Assembly: GCF_964355755.1 (NCBI RefSeq)
Contig: NC_092677.1
Span: forward strand, 1,743,001-1,803,000
Length of the DNA: 60,000 nucleotides
Reading direction: 5' to 3'
Source of the DNA: Antedon mediterranea
Taxonomy: Eukaryota; Echinodermata; Crinoidea; Comatulida; Antedonidae
A model generated the notes under the pieces. It searched no databases and had not been told where the DNA came from. It worked only from the letters and a program-made list of their open reading frames with translations. Made by a program: the position numbers and the translations under genes. Shown piece by piece: positions 1 to 12,700 of the stretch; position 1 is the first letter of the stretch; every line of letters begins with the position of its first letter.

Positions 1-690
1 TGCATATCATAGAAATCTAATAATTGAAATGGATATTGCGCAAGGTGTGATCTGCAATATGATCATTCATTTATTTATACTAAACTGTAGGTTGACTGAC
101 TGCAGTTAATTAATCAGTAAGATTAATTTATATTCTTTATGAGAGAATATTACAAATGTTACATATATTAATTATATATAATGTTATTGCTTACCGCATA
201 CTCCTTCACAGCAACCATTTAATTTGGTACTACACAAAACACAGAGTACAACAATTGCTTATTAAACATTAACATGATTATGAAATATATTAATTGCTCA
301 CGTTGAGTACATGAACTACTCAATGGTAACTAATTAATAGAATCTAGTTTACATGTCAAATAACAACATTAGGGAGGTTTCGCAATCTTAACAAATGTGT
401 GACGTTATCGTAAGGTTGCGGAAACCTCCCTAGTGTCAAACATTTATATTTTGACTGGAAAATTATTACTTTTATGTTGAACCAATGATTCAGACACAAA
501 TGGTATTATAAATAACTTAGAGATGTTTCGTTAATATACTGTCAAATTCTTCAAACTACTGTTTGGAATGGTCTGTAGTCTTGGAACCAGATGAATTTAT
601 TTAATATATTTTTATTTTGGTATACTGAATGTATAGACTTATTTTATTATTTAAAATTAAAGCTCCATTTTCAAAATATCATTATTACAG
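1..690. other. Non-coding sequence upstream of first recognised exon
   Basis: AT-rich sequence without a convincing signal-peptide exon ending in phase 2, which is what exon 1 needs. It contains the 371-431 palindrome. It is probably intron of the same gene, with earlier exons outside the window, but a promoter cannot be excluded. Confidence 0.5.
371..431. repeat. 61-bp imperfect palindrome
   Basis: The left arm agggaggtttcgcaatctta pairs with the right arm taaggttgcggaaacctccc with one gap and one or two mismatches, leaving a loop of about 20 bases. It resembles a small hairpin mobile-element remnant. Confidence 0.75.
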
Positions 691-778
691 TTGCTTTGGT
701 GAAGAATATACAAAAATGGGTTGTAATGTGGGAGAATATAACACCAACAGTGGCTCTTCAAGTGATGCTGACTGTCAG
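691..778 (+). CDS. Exon 1 (first recognised)
   Basis: The acceptor attattacag precedes it. The exon starts with the last base of a codon, so an upstream exon ending in phase 2 must exist. It reads CFGEEYTKMGC, VGEYNTNSGSSSDADCQ and ends at CAG|gtatgt in phase 0. It supplies the first half of a Cys unit completed by exon 2 (DCQ-SCDAGTYS). No signal peptide is encoded. Confidence 0.75.
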
Positions 779-3700
779 GTATGTAACTATAAATAGGGAG
801 TTTTCGATGGGTCCTAAGAAGTACTAGGTATGTCATGTTATTTCATTGTGGGGATGTGCTTCCTCGATTTTGAGGTCCAAAGATAAAAATACCCAACATA
901 TGCGAGGATTGTTAATCGCAAATCGAAACATCCCCTTAGAAGTCAACAGTGGATTTACACATTTGATACTTATTTTTGTATTATTATTATTAATTCAAAT
1001 CTCTCCTGAAAACTCACCCTATTTCAATTAGTTATTCTTTTCACTGTGAGGCTCCGATAAAGAGCGCTTTATAAGTATTCAATTATGTTTATAATTAAAA
1101 AGTAAATAATTCTCAACTGTCGTATTTACGGTTCATGAAATTAAAAATCAAAATGCTCTCCTAAGCAAAACAGTCACTTAATCTAAGAAAACAGAAGCTG
1201 AATCACTGCTGCTGATAACTTAATGAATTTCCTTAAATTGACATTCAAAAGAAGTGTTTGAAGGCTTAATTGTTCTCTTGTCTATAAATAGGCCCATGTT
1301 CTGAAAGGCTTATTGTAGAGGTGGGAGGGGCTCTACTCTTTGTGTATTGTTTCGACTGAATGGTTGTTTATAATTGTTATGTAATACATTGTTTGTTTCA
1401 ATTGGATCTGTTTGTAAATCCAAACATCAGCATGTGCAAGCAAGGTTCTGCACAGGAAAATGATAATTTATTATTAATTTCAATCGTAGTTATTTTATTT
1501 TTAATCGTAATTATTTTATTTACCTCCCAAATATTCTTAAATAGAGTTGTGATGCTGGTACATACAGCACTGCAGGTCAAGGATCATGCACAATATGCCC
1601 TGCTGGTTACTCATGCGATGTCAGTAATGGTTCCACGTCCACCTGTGGAAGTGGCTCATATTCATTGGCAGGGGAACTTGTTTGCACCCCTTGTCCAACT
1701 GGTTACTACTGTGCAGATACAAGCAATTCGCCACTTGTAAGTGATTATAATTGTTTATTATACTGTTGATAAAAAATCTGTGTTATATGGCGCTTAATGA
1801 CGCAAGGCCTCAGAGCACTTCACATTATTACCCCAGTCAGGTTTTAGGTCTACCACGTATGGAAACATCTTCCATAATGTTGTAGCTACAGTAGTAATCA
1901 GCTTAGTTGTGTGTTGACCTTACCATGTTCCCATTTGTACACATGGGTAGAGAGAGGTAAACATAAGTACGTGTCTTGCCTAAGGATACAAGAAATGTGA
2001 AAAGCGTTGGATTCGAACTTGCAATCAGTAATCCATCTACTCCACCAATATCACCATTTTCATAGTTTTTTACAAGATTTAATGTTTTTCAAACTACTTA
2101 TATTTTTAGATGTGTCCAGGTGGTTCGGTACCATCCTCAGATAAGCTTGGATGTGATAAATGTGTAGGAGGTACCTATGCTTACAATGGAACAGTTGACT
2201 GTCAGTTGTGTCCAGAAGGTTAGTTAAAATAATACAAAAAACTGTTTGAGACTACTGTACTGTACTTTGTTTATGTAGAGCATCTTGTGTATATATTTGT
2301 CAACTTTAAGAAGGATATTTAATGGATTTACTGATGGTTATCTTTAGCAATATGCCTAAATATGAATTTTTAAAAAATAACAGATATTTCCCTTTTCTGG
2401 CCCTCTGGTTTTCCTATTCATAAAATCTAATTGTATAATAAACTACTGCAAGTTAATTGTATGGTATCACGATAGCGTATGGATTGAATAAAGTTATTAA
2501 TATTATAACTTAAATTTTTATTCTGCCACAGGTTACAAATGTCCATCCACTGGTATGTCCGAACCTATAGCATGTCCAGATGGAACCTATCAGAATGAGA
2601 CCAATCAGACTGACTGTGAATCTTGCCCAACTGGTCATGAGTGCTCTGACCCAAGTGTTACTCCTAGAGAATGTCCAGCCGGTCAATTCAGTCCTGGTGA
2701 TGCAATCACATGCACATCTTGTGATGCAGGTTTGTCAAATATTATTGAAATATAGTGATACTGTACCTTCCATTACAATCGTGTGCTTCCATGGCCAGAA
2801 AGCTGTAACTGGCCTAGTTTACACTACTAAACTCTGTCTACACTATCAAACTAGTTTGACAACAAAAAGGTTGATGTTCCCAAATATGGTAGTGATATGA
2901 CATGATTATGTCCATTTATGGGCATATCACATTATTTTGTCACAGAAAGTTTGATAGTGTAGACTGAGCTGTAGACTATAATCAAGATCAGGAGCTAACC
3001 ATTCTACCGCAACCTGGATATCTTGATCCTGCAGGGCCGATCATGATTGGTTATCAAGATAGAAAGTGCTAACAGTTAATGGTTAAGAATTCTTTTAATG
3101 TAAAATAAGAATTACAAAGTATGTCAGATTGTGTAATGACTTGTGTTTTTTGTTAAAACCACTTAGGCCACTACTCAGGACCTGGTTCAGAAGAATGCAC
3201 AATATGCACAGCAGGATACCAGTGCACGCCAACAGTCCAAACAGCCTGTCCAGCTGGCTACTACAGCTTTGATGGGGCAACATCTTGTGACGCATGTCCT
3301 GGGGGATACCACTGTCCAGGAGGAGCTGGCTTTTCACTCTGCTTAGCTGGAACTTATGCCATCAATGGAAGCGATACTTGTGTTCCCTGTGATGCTGGTT
3401 ACGAATGTCCTGTAGACATGATGACCTCACCTATACTATGTCAAACAGGTAATGTTTATAAAACATTTATATAATAAACAATGACAACAAGACATACAGG
3501 TTAATGTTTTTCTTCATTACAGCGCTAATGTAAACATTTTCATAATTAAAAATAAATTATTTTTCAGATATTTAACCTAATCTATTCTTCATATTTCTAC
3601 TAACAAATTTATATAATAATGTTGTGTGGTATACATGTACATAGGTTGGTATTCAGGTTCGGGGGCCAGTGGTTGCACAGAATGCAATGCAGGTTACTAT

Positions 3701-6700
3701 TGCTCACTGACCAATCAGACAGCTTGTGAGGCTGGTTACTATAGCGTTGCTGGAGCAACAGACTGTGATGCATGTCTAGGTGGTTATGCATGCTCAGGGG
3801 GAAGTATAACAATTTGCAATGAAGGAACGTATGCAAGAAATGCGAGCGAATCATGTACTCCATGTGACCTAGGTCACGAGTGCCCCATAACAGGCATGAT
3901 CGAACCGTCACCGTGCCCTGAAGGTGAATATTCTTTTTATCTTAACAGGTTCATTGAACTAAATTACATAAAAACTCATACATACATTAATGAGCACTTA
4001 TTAGTCAATTAGGTCTGTTTTCCATGTCCTTTCTCACAACATTTTCGATCAGATGATTCAGAGGTATACATATGCATGTGCGTAAATAACTTTTATTTAC
4101 ACACATTTCTAATGTACAATATAGGTTGGTTTGCAAATGACACAGGCTTAAGCATATGCTATGAATGCAGCGATGGATCATTTTGCACCCCTACATCTGA
4201 ATTGAGCTGTCCCACTGGACAGTATAGCTATGCTGCTTCAAGATCATGCTTTACTTGCCCCGGAGGCTATCATTGTCCCGGGGGAGTAGCTCCTATCCAA
4301 TGCACAGCAGGCTTTTATGCACTAAATGGTAGCTCAGCGTGCAATGAATGTGACGCAGGGTTTATGTGCCCTACTTCTATATTATCAGAGCCAACACCAT
4401 GTTCTGAAGGTGATTTTTATTAATTAATTATTATTCACTAATATTCTTTTCCCTTCATCAATAAAACTTCAAATAATTTGGATACCAATACATTTACGAC
4501 AACTTATAGTCAGCTTTAACCATATTTTTAAAACATTTTAAAAAACAAGGAAAAAAAATTGTAGTCCACTTTTTCTTAAATCATACAAAATATCTTTTGG
4601 TTTTCAACAATTTTGTATGGTCATACTTAGGCTGGTACTCAGGTTCAGGGGCTAGTGGTTGCACAGAATGCGATGCAGGTTACTATTGCTCACTGACCAA
4701 TCAGACAGCTTGTGAGGCTGGTTACTATAGCGTTGCAGGAGCAACAGACTGTGATGCATGTCTAGGTGGTTATGCATGTTCAGGGGGAAGTATAACAATT
4801 TGCAATGAAGGAACGTATGCAAGAAATGCGAGCGAATCATGTACACCATGTGACCTAGGTCACGAATGCCCTGTAACAGGCATGTCAGGACCATCAATGT
4901 GCCCTGAAGGTGAATAACTCCCCACAATTTTGATATAAATTATTTTCAAGTAAAATTTGATTTAACTATAGATAAAAAACATTACAAATTCACAACATGA
5001 AAACTATTATAGGGCCTTGATACCAATATTAAAAGATCATGTTCAACTTTTCAATGTACTATAGGTTGGTTTGCAAATGAAACAGGCTTAAGCATATGCT
5101 ATGAATGCAGCGAAGGATCATTTTGCACCCCTACATCTGAAATGAGCTGTCCCACCGGACAGTATAGCTATGCTGGCTCAAGATCATGCTTTACTTGCCC
5201 CGGAGGTTATCATTGCCCCGGGGGAGTAGCTCCTATCCAATGCACAGCAGGCTTTTATGCACTAAATGGTAGCTCAGCGTGCAATGAATGTGACGCAGGG
5301 TTTATGTGCCCTACTTCTATATTATCAGAGCCAACACCATGTTCTGAAGGTGATTTTTATTAATTAATTATTATTCACTAGTATTCTTTTCCTTTTATCA
5401 ATAAAACTTCAAATAATTTGGATACCAATACATTTACGACAACTTATAGTCAGCTTTGACCATATTTTTAAAACACTTTAAAAAACAAGAAAAAAAAATA
5501 GTAGTCCACTTTTTCTTAAATCATACAAAATATCTTTTGGTTTTCAACAATTTTGTATGGTCATACTTAGGCTGGTATTCAGGTTCAGGGGCTAGTGGTT
5601 GCACAGAATGCGATGCAGGTTACTATTGCTCACTGACCAATCAGACAGCTTGTGAGGCTGGTTACTATAGCGTTGCTGGAGCAACAGACTGTGATGCATG
5701 TCTAGGTGGTTATGCATGTTCAGGGGGAAGTATAACAATTTGCAATAAAGGAACGTATGCAAGAAATGCGAGCGAATCATGTACACCATGTGACCTAGGT
5801 CACGAGTGCCCTGTAACAGGCATGTCAGGACCATCAATGTGCCCTGAAGGTGAATAACTTTCCACAATTTTGATATAAATTATTTTCAAGTAAAATGTGA
5901 TTTAACTATAGATAAAAAACATTACAAATTCACAACATGAAGACTATTATAGGGCCTTGATACCAGTATTAAAAGATCATGTTTAACTTTTCAATGTACT
6001 ATAGGTTGGTTTGCAAATCAAACAGGCTTAAACATATGCTATGAATGCAGCGAAGGATCATTTTGCACCCCTACATCTGAAATGAGCTGTCCCACCGGAC
6101 AGTATAGCTATGCTGGCTCAAGATCATGCTTTACTTGCCCCGGAGGCTATCATTGCCCCGGGGGAGTAGCTCCTATCCAATGCACAGCAGGCTTTTATGC
6201 ACTAAATGGTAGCTCAGCTTGTAATGAATGTGACGCAGGGTTTATGTGCCCTACTTCTGCATTATCAGAGCCAACACCATGTTCTGAAGGTGACTTTCAT
6301 TAATTGCTTTAAAAATAAATTTTTCATCAAAATATTCCATTCTATTTATCTTTTGGTATACTTTCAGTATTTGAATATATTCCAATATTTCAGATATCAG
6401 TTTAAAAATCATTTCATTTGCATTTAAAATTTACTATTTCATCTTCAAAACTTTTATTCATAATTGTTGGTTCTTAAACTTTGCGAATGTTTGATTGCTT
6501 AGGCTGGTATTCAGGTTTGGGGGCCAGTGGTTGCACAAAATGCGATGCAGGCTACTATTGCTCACTGACCAATCAGACAGCTTGTGAGGCTGGTTACTAT
6601 AGCGTTGCTGGAGCAACAGACTGTGATGCATGTCTAGGTGGTTATGCGTGCTCAGGGGGAAGTATAACAATTTGCAATGAAGGAACGTATGCAAGAAATG

Positions 6701-9700
6701 CGAGCGAATCATGTACACCATGTGACCTAGGTCACGAGTGTCCTGTAATAGGCATGATCGAACCTTCACCGTGCCCTGAAGGTGAATATACTTAAGAACA
6801 TATATAAAAACCCCTGTATCTAAAGCATACACACATTTTAACATAACAAGAAATTATAATCCTATAAAGAACTATTGACAAAGTTTTTCCCATAATACTT
6901 AATGATTTTAACCTATCAATAGTATACGGTTATATAAAAAAACATTTTTAACTTTCCAATATACTCTAGGTTGGTTTTCAAACGAAACAGGCTTAAGCAT
7001 ATGCTATGAATGCAGCGAAGGATCATTTTGCACCCCTACATCTGAAATGAGCTGTCCCACCGGACAGTATAGCTATGCTGGCTCAAGATCATGCTTTACT
7101 TGCCCCGGAGGCTATCATTGCCCCGGGGGAGTAGCTCCTATCCAATGCACAGCAGGCCTTTATGCACTGAATGGTAGCTCAGCTTGCAATGAATGTGACC
7201 CTGGATATGAATGTCCAGTTGTTGGATTATTTCAGCCAATGATATGTCCTGAAGGTGATTTTCATGAAATATAAATATTTTGCATGTTAGCATTTTTCAG
7301 TGTACGCATATACGTATTTTGTATGCCGCTTGCGTACCATTCTCGGTGTATTGCTTATGTACCATTCGCAGTGTATTTCTTACAAACCATTCTCAGTGTA
7401 TTGCTTGCATACCATTCGCAGTGTATGGCTTACGTACCATATTACCATTCTCAGTGTTTCTTCCGCTTTTACTTGTGTACCATTCCAAATGCTTCATAAA
7501 TATATCTACCAATAATTATTATTTTTTTATAATGCTTTATTTCCTTTAATAATAAATGTTTTCATTTCAGTTATTTTTTAATGTTTTGTTATAAAAAACT
7601 TTCTTAATCAACTAATTTAGTTTGTTGTTGTCTTTGTTCAGGTATATTACAGTTTATCATTGTGTACATAGCTATGCATTACATTTTGCAGTAACACTTT
7701 TATTTTAATACTATATTTACTGGTTCTTATTTTGTTTACATTTCAGTTGCATAAATTGAATCCATGTGTACATTGCATCAGTATTTATTTATTATGCTAT
7801 TATTTAATATTCATTTTATTTTTGTATATTTGCTTAATGTATTATATCTTTAATTTCAACATTTTTAAAAATTAAGGAATGAAAATATAGATTTTTAAAT
7901 AAATTAATTGTACTAAAAGTTTATATCCAATCAAAAAGAACTTTAAAATGTCAAGATTACTAACCACATTTGAATATGAAAATGTGTTGTAGGCTGGTAT
8001 TCAGATTCCGGGGCAACAGAATGTACAGAGTGCAATGCAGGTTATTATTGTTCATTAACCAATCAGACAGCTTGTGAGGCTGGTTACTATAGTTATGCCG
8101 GAGCAACAGAGTGTATGCCATGCCTAGGTGGTTATGAATGTTCAGGGGGTGGTTCAAATCCTGTACTGTGTACAACTGGTAACTTTAGTAAGAATGGAAG
8201 TGACAGTTGTCAAGTATGTGATATGGGATATTACTGCCCAACATCTGGACTGTCGGAGCCTATTTTATGTCAAGAAGGTAAGAGTATAATTGTTTTATAT
8301 ACTGTTGCTGGTTATTTGTATTATATTTATTTCAGTTGTATTATTTGAAATAAACCTATAACTTTAAAAAATATTTTCATTGAAGGACAATTTTCCAACG
8401 AAACTGGACTCCAATCTTGTTACCAATGTGAGGAGAACCACTACTGCGACCTGACCTCATCAACAGAGTGCAACCCTGGATACTATAGCTTTGCTGCTTC
8501 CACATCTTGCTCTGCCTGCCCTGGTGGTTATAAGTGTCCTGGTGGTGGGTTAGGCTATGAGATATGTACAGCAGGTTTCTATGCCATGAATGGTAGCGAT
8601 AGCTGTACAGCTTGTGAAATTGGACATGAGTGTCCAGTAGATGGAATGGCTCAACCAACAGTATGTCCTGAAGGTAAGTGGTTTGATTGCAGCACAAAGT
8701 GGTCAGGTTGAAACCATACTTGTGGCTATGGCTCTGATGGTAACTTTCCAAAAGTTTAGGCAGTGATACTCTTATTTTAGAATTAATATGAATGATGAAA
8801 TAATGTTAAAATACATAATGTTGAATTTAACACCATTTATCAATTCTATTTTCTGTTGAAGGTCGCTATGCCAACAATACTGGCTTCACAGCCTGTGAAA
8901 TCTGCGATAAAAATCATTACTGTAGTGCGACCGAACAGACAGCTTGTGACCCAGGTTTCTATAGCCTAGACGAATCTTCATCATGCTTACAGTGTCCTGC
9001 GGGTTATTCATGCTCGGGGCACGGGTCAGGTCGTATCATATGTACTGCAGGAACTTATTCATACAATGGTAGTTCATCTTGTACACCTTGTGAAATTGGT
9101 TATGAATGTCCTGTGGAGGGGCTACAATCGCCGTTGTTGTGTGCTGATGGTGAGTAAGGGTAGTTAATGTACCTTACAATAATGTCTATGTAGACATGTT
9201 CCACACGCTTCCATATGTGCACACGTGTGTGTCGTTATGTATAGTACACGGATATTTAACTAATAATAATTCACGAAATTTTTAACAATTAAAATTGGTA
9301 AAGAACCACTTGGTGAATGGTATTAACATAAACAATTGCTAATGGTAGACGGGTCAAAGTTGATTTGTTGTAGGCTTTTTAATCTAAAATTGGAGCACAA
9401 ATGGTATGGGGCACTTCGTATCTTTTAATTTCACATTTTTTGATTGGTAATCGTTTGCTTAATTTTATTAAACAAGTTACTGGACCCAGAAGAGTTTCCC
9501 CTTAATAGGGGTGTCCAAGAAGTGTTTGGAACTTATTCAGAGTATTGTGTTCCCTTAAAGCTCTGTCTACACTATCAAACTAGTTTGACAAAAAAAGTGT
9601 GATGTGCCCAAATGTGGTAGTGATATGACATCATGTCCATATATAGGCACATCACATTTTTTTGTCACACAAAGTTTGATAGAGAGCTTTACAGTGATGT

Positions 9701-12700
9701 CACAGAGGTCACAGTGATGTCACAGAGGTCACAGTGATGTCACAGAGGTCACAGTGATGTCACAGAGGTTCTATTGTACTGTTTTTACAATGCAAACTTT
9801 CACACAATTATTTGCACTAATTTCTAACTTTTGAACACACCAGGTTTTTTCTCAAATGTGACTGGTCTTACTGAATGCTACAGCTGTGAAGAAGGCTATG
9901 AGTGCTCCCTCAAAAGTTCCAATCCATGTTCACCGGGCTATTATAGCTTTGCCGAGTCTCTAAACTGTCTTCCGTGTCCAGGAGGTTTTGAATGTCCTGG
10001 GGGTTCCGCTCCGTTGCTATGCGAAGCAGGAACATACGCTTTCAATTCAAGTGATGTTTGCGAAGATTGTGAAGCTGGATTCCAATGCCCTTATGAAGGA
10101 ATGAGCAGTCCAATACAATGTCAAGAAGGTGATTGGTCAATCAATGTGCCCTAAACATGTGTTTCAGTTATCATCACATGTGCCTTGAAAATGTATTCAC
10201 AGTATTTTGTTTCATTTGCATTAGTGAATGTACAGTATATATTTTGTTCAATATGCTTTTTATCAATCATTGCATTACTAACAATTAATGTCTTTGCATT
10301 TGTTTACTAACATTAATCATAAACATTATTATTTTCAGTTTTTCATGTTATTTTGTATTGTTATACATTTTTCGTCATATTTCATTTCAGAATTTTTGTT
10401 TTCATTTATTTGTATCAGAGTTAGAAAGTGTGTTTATGTTTTACATATGTCAGTCATTTTATTTCGTCCTCTTTTGTTCAGTAATATTTATTAATTTTAG
10501 AAAATTGTCATTTCAGATTATGTATTTGTGTTTTAATTTACAATGTTTATTTGTATATAGATTAGAGATTTGCATATTTATATATAGTTCTATATTATTA
10601 TTATTACTATTATTCACTTGTAAAATGGTTTAGTTTATTTAGTCATTGTAATGTAATCCAGTTTTACATTCAACTCTCCCAAAACCAGACATCATTGAGC
10701 TGGCTCAAAATGTTGTGGTTTACTAGAAACTATATGTGGCCATATTAACCATTCATATTTTGACTAAACATCTAATAAATAAGCATTTTAAATAGCAGCT
10801 TTATTCTGGTTTAGGGACAGTTAACTGTTTTGTAATGTAAAAATATATTATGCTATGTCATTTCATTCCAATGAAAAATTACAATTCCAACACTACCAGT
10901 GAATTCAATATTCATCACTATCTGTATTCATTTTTTAGGTTACTATGCCAACAATACAGGATCCACCGAATGTACAGAATGTCCAGCTGGGTGGAAATGC
11001 CCGTCACCGCATCTTACCCCTATTGTTTGTATCCGTGGAACCTACAGTAAGGCAGGAGCGTCAAACTGCTCCACTTGTCTAGCCGGCGAGTATGCTAACT
11101 CAACAGGTAAGTGTGACATTTAATTGACGGCCTTTTCCATTATTCAATGCCAAAACCACATTCATCACTTCTGAAACAAGATCTGCTAAATACTGAATGT
11201 GTCATTTATTTTCCAAGGACCCAAACTCATTCCTAACATTTAAAGTGAATAAAAACAGGTATTTCGTGTCCAGTTTGGAGACAACAGCAGACTGTATTAC
11301 ATTTGAAATAAAACTGTCTCTGCCTGATATTAAATGACATCACAAATTTAATTTAATTCTGTATTTACCTGTATATGCCTATATGATGGCGTTTATACAG
11401 TAGCTACCGGATTCAAAAATCTAGTAGATCTAGAAAAGATGTTAAGTTATTTTAAAGTGAATTTTGCTTTGTTGTGTAGGTCTAACAGACTGTGAAACCT
11501 GTCCAAGCGGGTACTACTGTGAAAACACAATGGCGGATCCAATGCTTTGCTTACCAGGAACATTCAGGTAAATGATTATATAACCTTTCCCACTAGAGCT
11601 GCAGTGTAAAGATATAGACACAACCGTACGCAAGCAAGTTCACCAATGACAACTGACATTTCAAATCATATGTTGCACATCATACGTCTCTATGATATTG
11701 ATGATATTACATTTCTTGTTTTTTTATTATAGCGCTGATGGGGCAACTTACTGTAGCCCCTGTCCTGAAGGATCTTATGCTGATAGTACAGGGCAAGAAG
11801 ACACATGTACAGCTTGTCCAGCTGGAGCAGCATGCATGGATCCTCAGCAAAGTAGGCCTACATGTTGCTTTCAAAAATTTAAACAGTACACATCAATGTC
11901 ATGGTTCATAATAAGAACGTTAAATATGTAACACATTATTAATTATATGCAACATACCATCAGACCACATATATCCTGAACAGGAACAATACTGTATTTA
12001 TGGCATTAAAAGAAAAAACTACCTTGGCAGTTTGATGTCTGCATGAGCTGGGTTAAGTTACAGCAATTATACTGAACAAGAACCTTTTTTTTTTTTAAGC
12101 ACCTGTAACCTGTAATACTGGCTACTACTCTCTTGGTAGTGCTACCTCCTGCATACTCTGTCCTGGAGGTTATAAGTGTACCACTAACGATGCTTCACCA
12201 GTGATATGTACTGCAGGTTCCTATGCTGTCAATGGCAGTGTCAGTTGCTCTGTCAGTGATGAAGGTTTTTATGCACCAGTAGATGGACTTTCAGAGCAGA
12301 TAAGGTAATACAAATTGACATATGTACCACACCAAGAAAATTAGAAGATTTGCTATACAATCGAATTTGAACTGTACCCCTAAAAATATGCTATAAGATA
12401 AGGGTTGTCTCTTACACACATAAAAACAATAGCTTCCACTGTACCATGCCAAGACTGTTAAAGAGTAGCCATCCAATCATACTTCAATCACACCACGAAA
12501 GCCCTAATGCTGGATGTCTGTATATCAAGCAGAATTTATTTTATATTATAATACTGTTATTAATTGTTATCTTTTTAGTTGTGAAGAAGGTACATATGCA
12601 AATGAGACTGGTTCGTTGGAGTGTGAACTGTGCCCAGCTGGATCTGAATGTATTGATAGAGCCTCCACACCGGTTCCATGTTCTACCGGCTACTTCTCCC

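Larger units (their letters stand above)
4125..5064. repeat. 940-bp tandem block, copy 1
   Basis: Contains exon 7, a 221-bp intron, exon 8 and a 155-bp intron. It is almost identical to 5065-6004, introns included, with only scattered single-base differences such as cttcatc/tttatca. Confidence 0.92.
5065..6004. repeat. 940-bp tandem block, copy 2
   Basis: Same content and same intron lengths as 4125-5064 (exon 285, intron 221, exon 279, intron 155). The shared intron sequence marks this as the youngest duplication in the array. Confidence 0.92.

Noticed and set aside
591-827. Open frame of 78 residues starting MNLFNIFLFW as a possible signal-peptide exon
   Set aside because: It overlaps exon 1 in a different frame. 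The exon 1 frame carries the family cysteine pattern and ends at a good donor.
1960-2050. tRNA gene suggested by the gattcgaac word
   Set aside because: No acceptor stem, D arm or anticodon arm can be drawn. It fits better as part of a dispersed repeat.
4652-4927. Minus-strand open frames opposite exons 6, 8, 10 and 12
   Set aside because: Repeated antisense shadows of the type A exons. They have no splice logic of their own and vary only as the sense exons vary.
7280-7549. Open frames in the 25-bp minisatellite
   Set aside because: Overlapping frames in all three phases are typical of a short repeat without stops; no family pattern.
10129-10938. Gene boundary between exons 17 and 18
   Set aside because: Exon 17 ends and exon 18 begins in phase 1 within the standard G|GT junction. 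No stop, polyadenylation-plus-promoter arrangement or start codon is evident.
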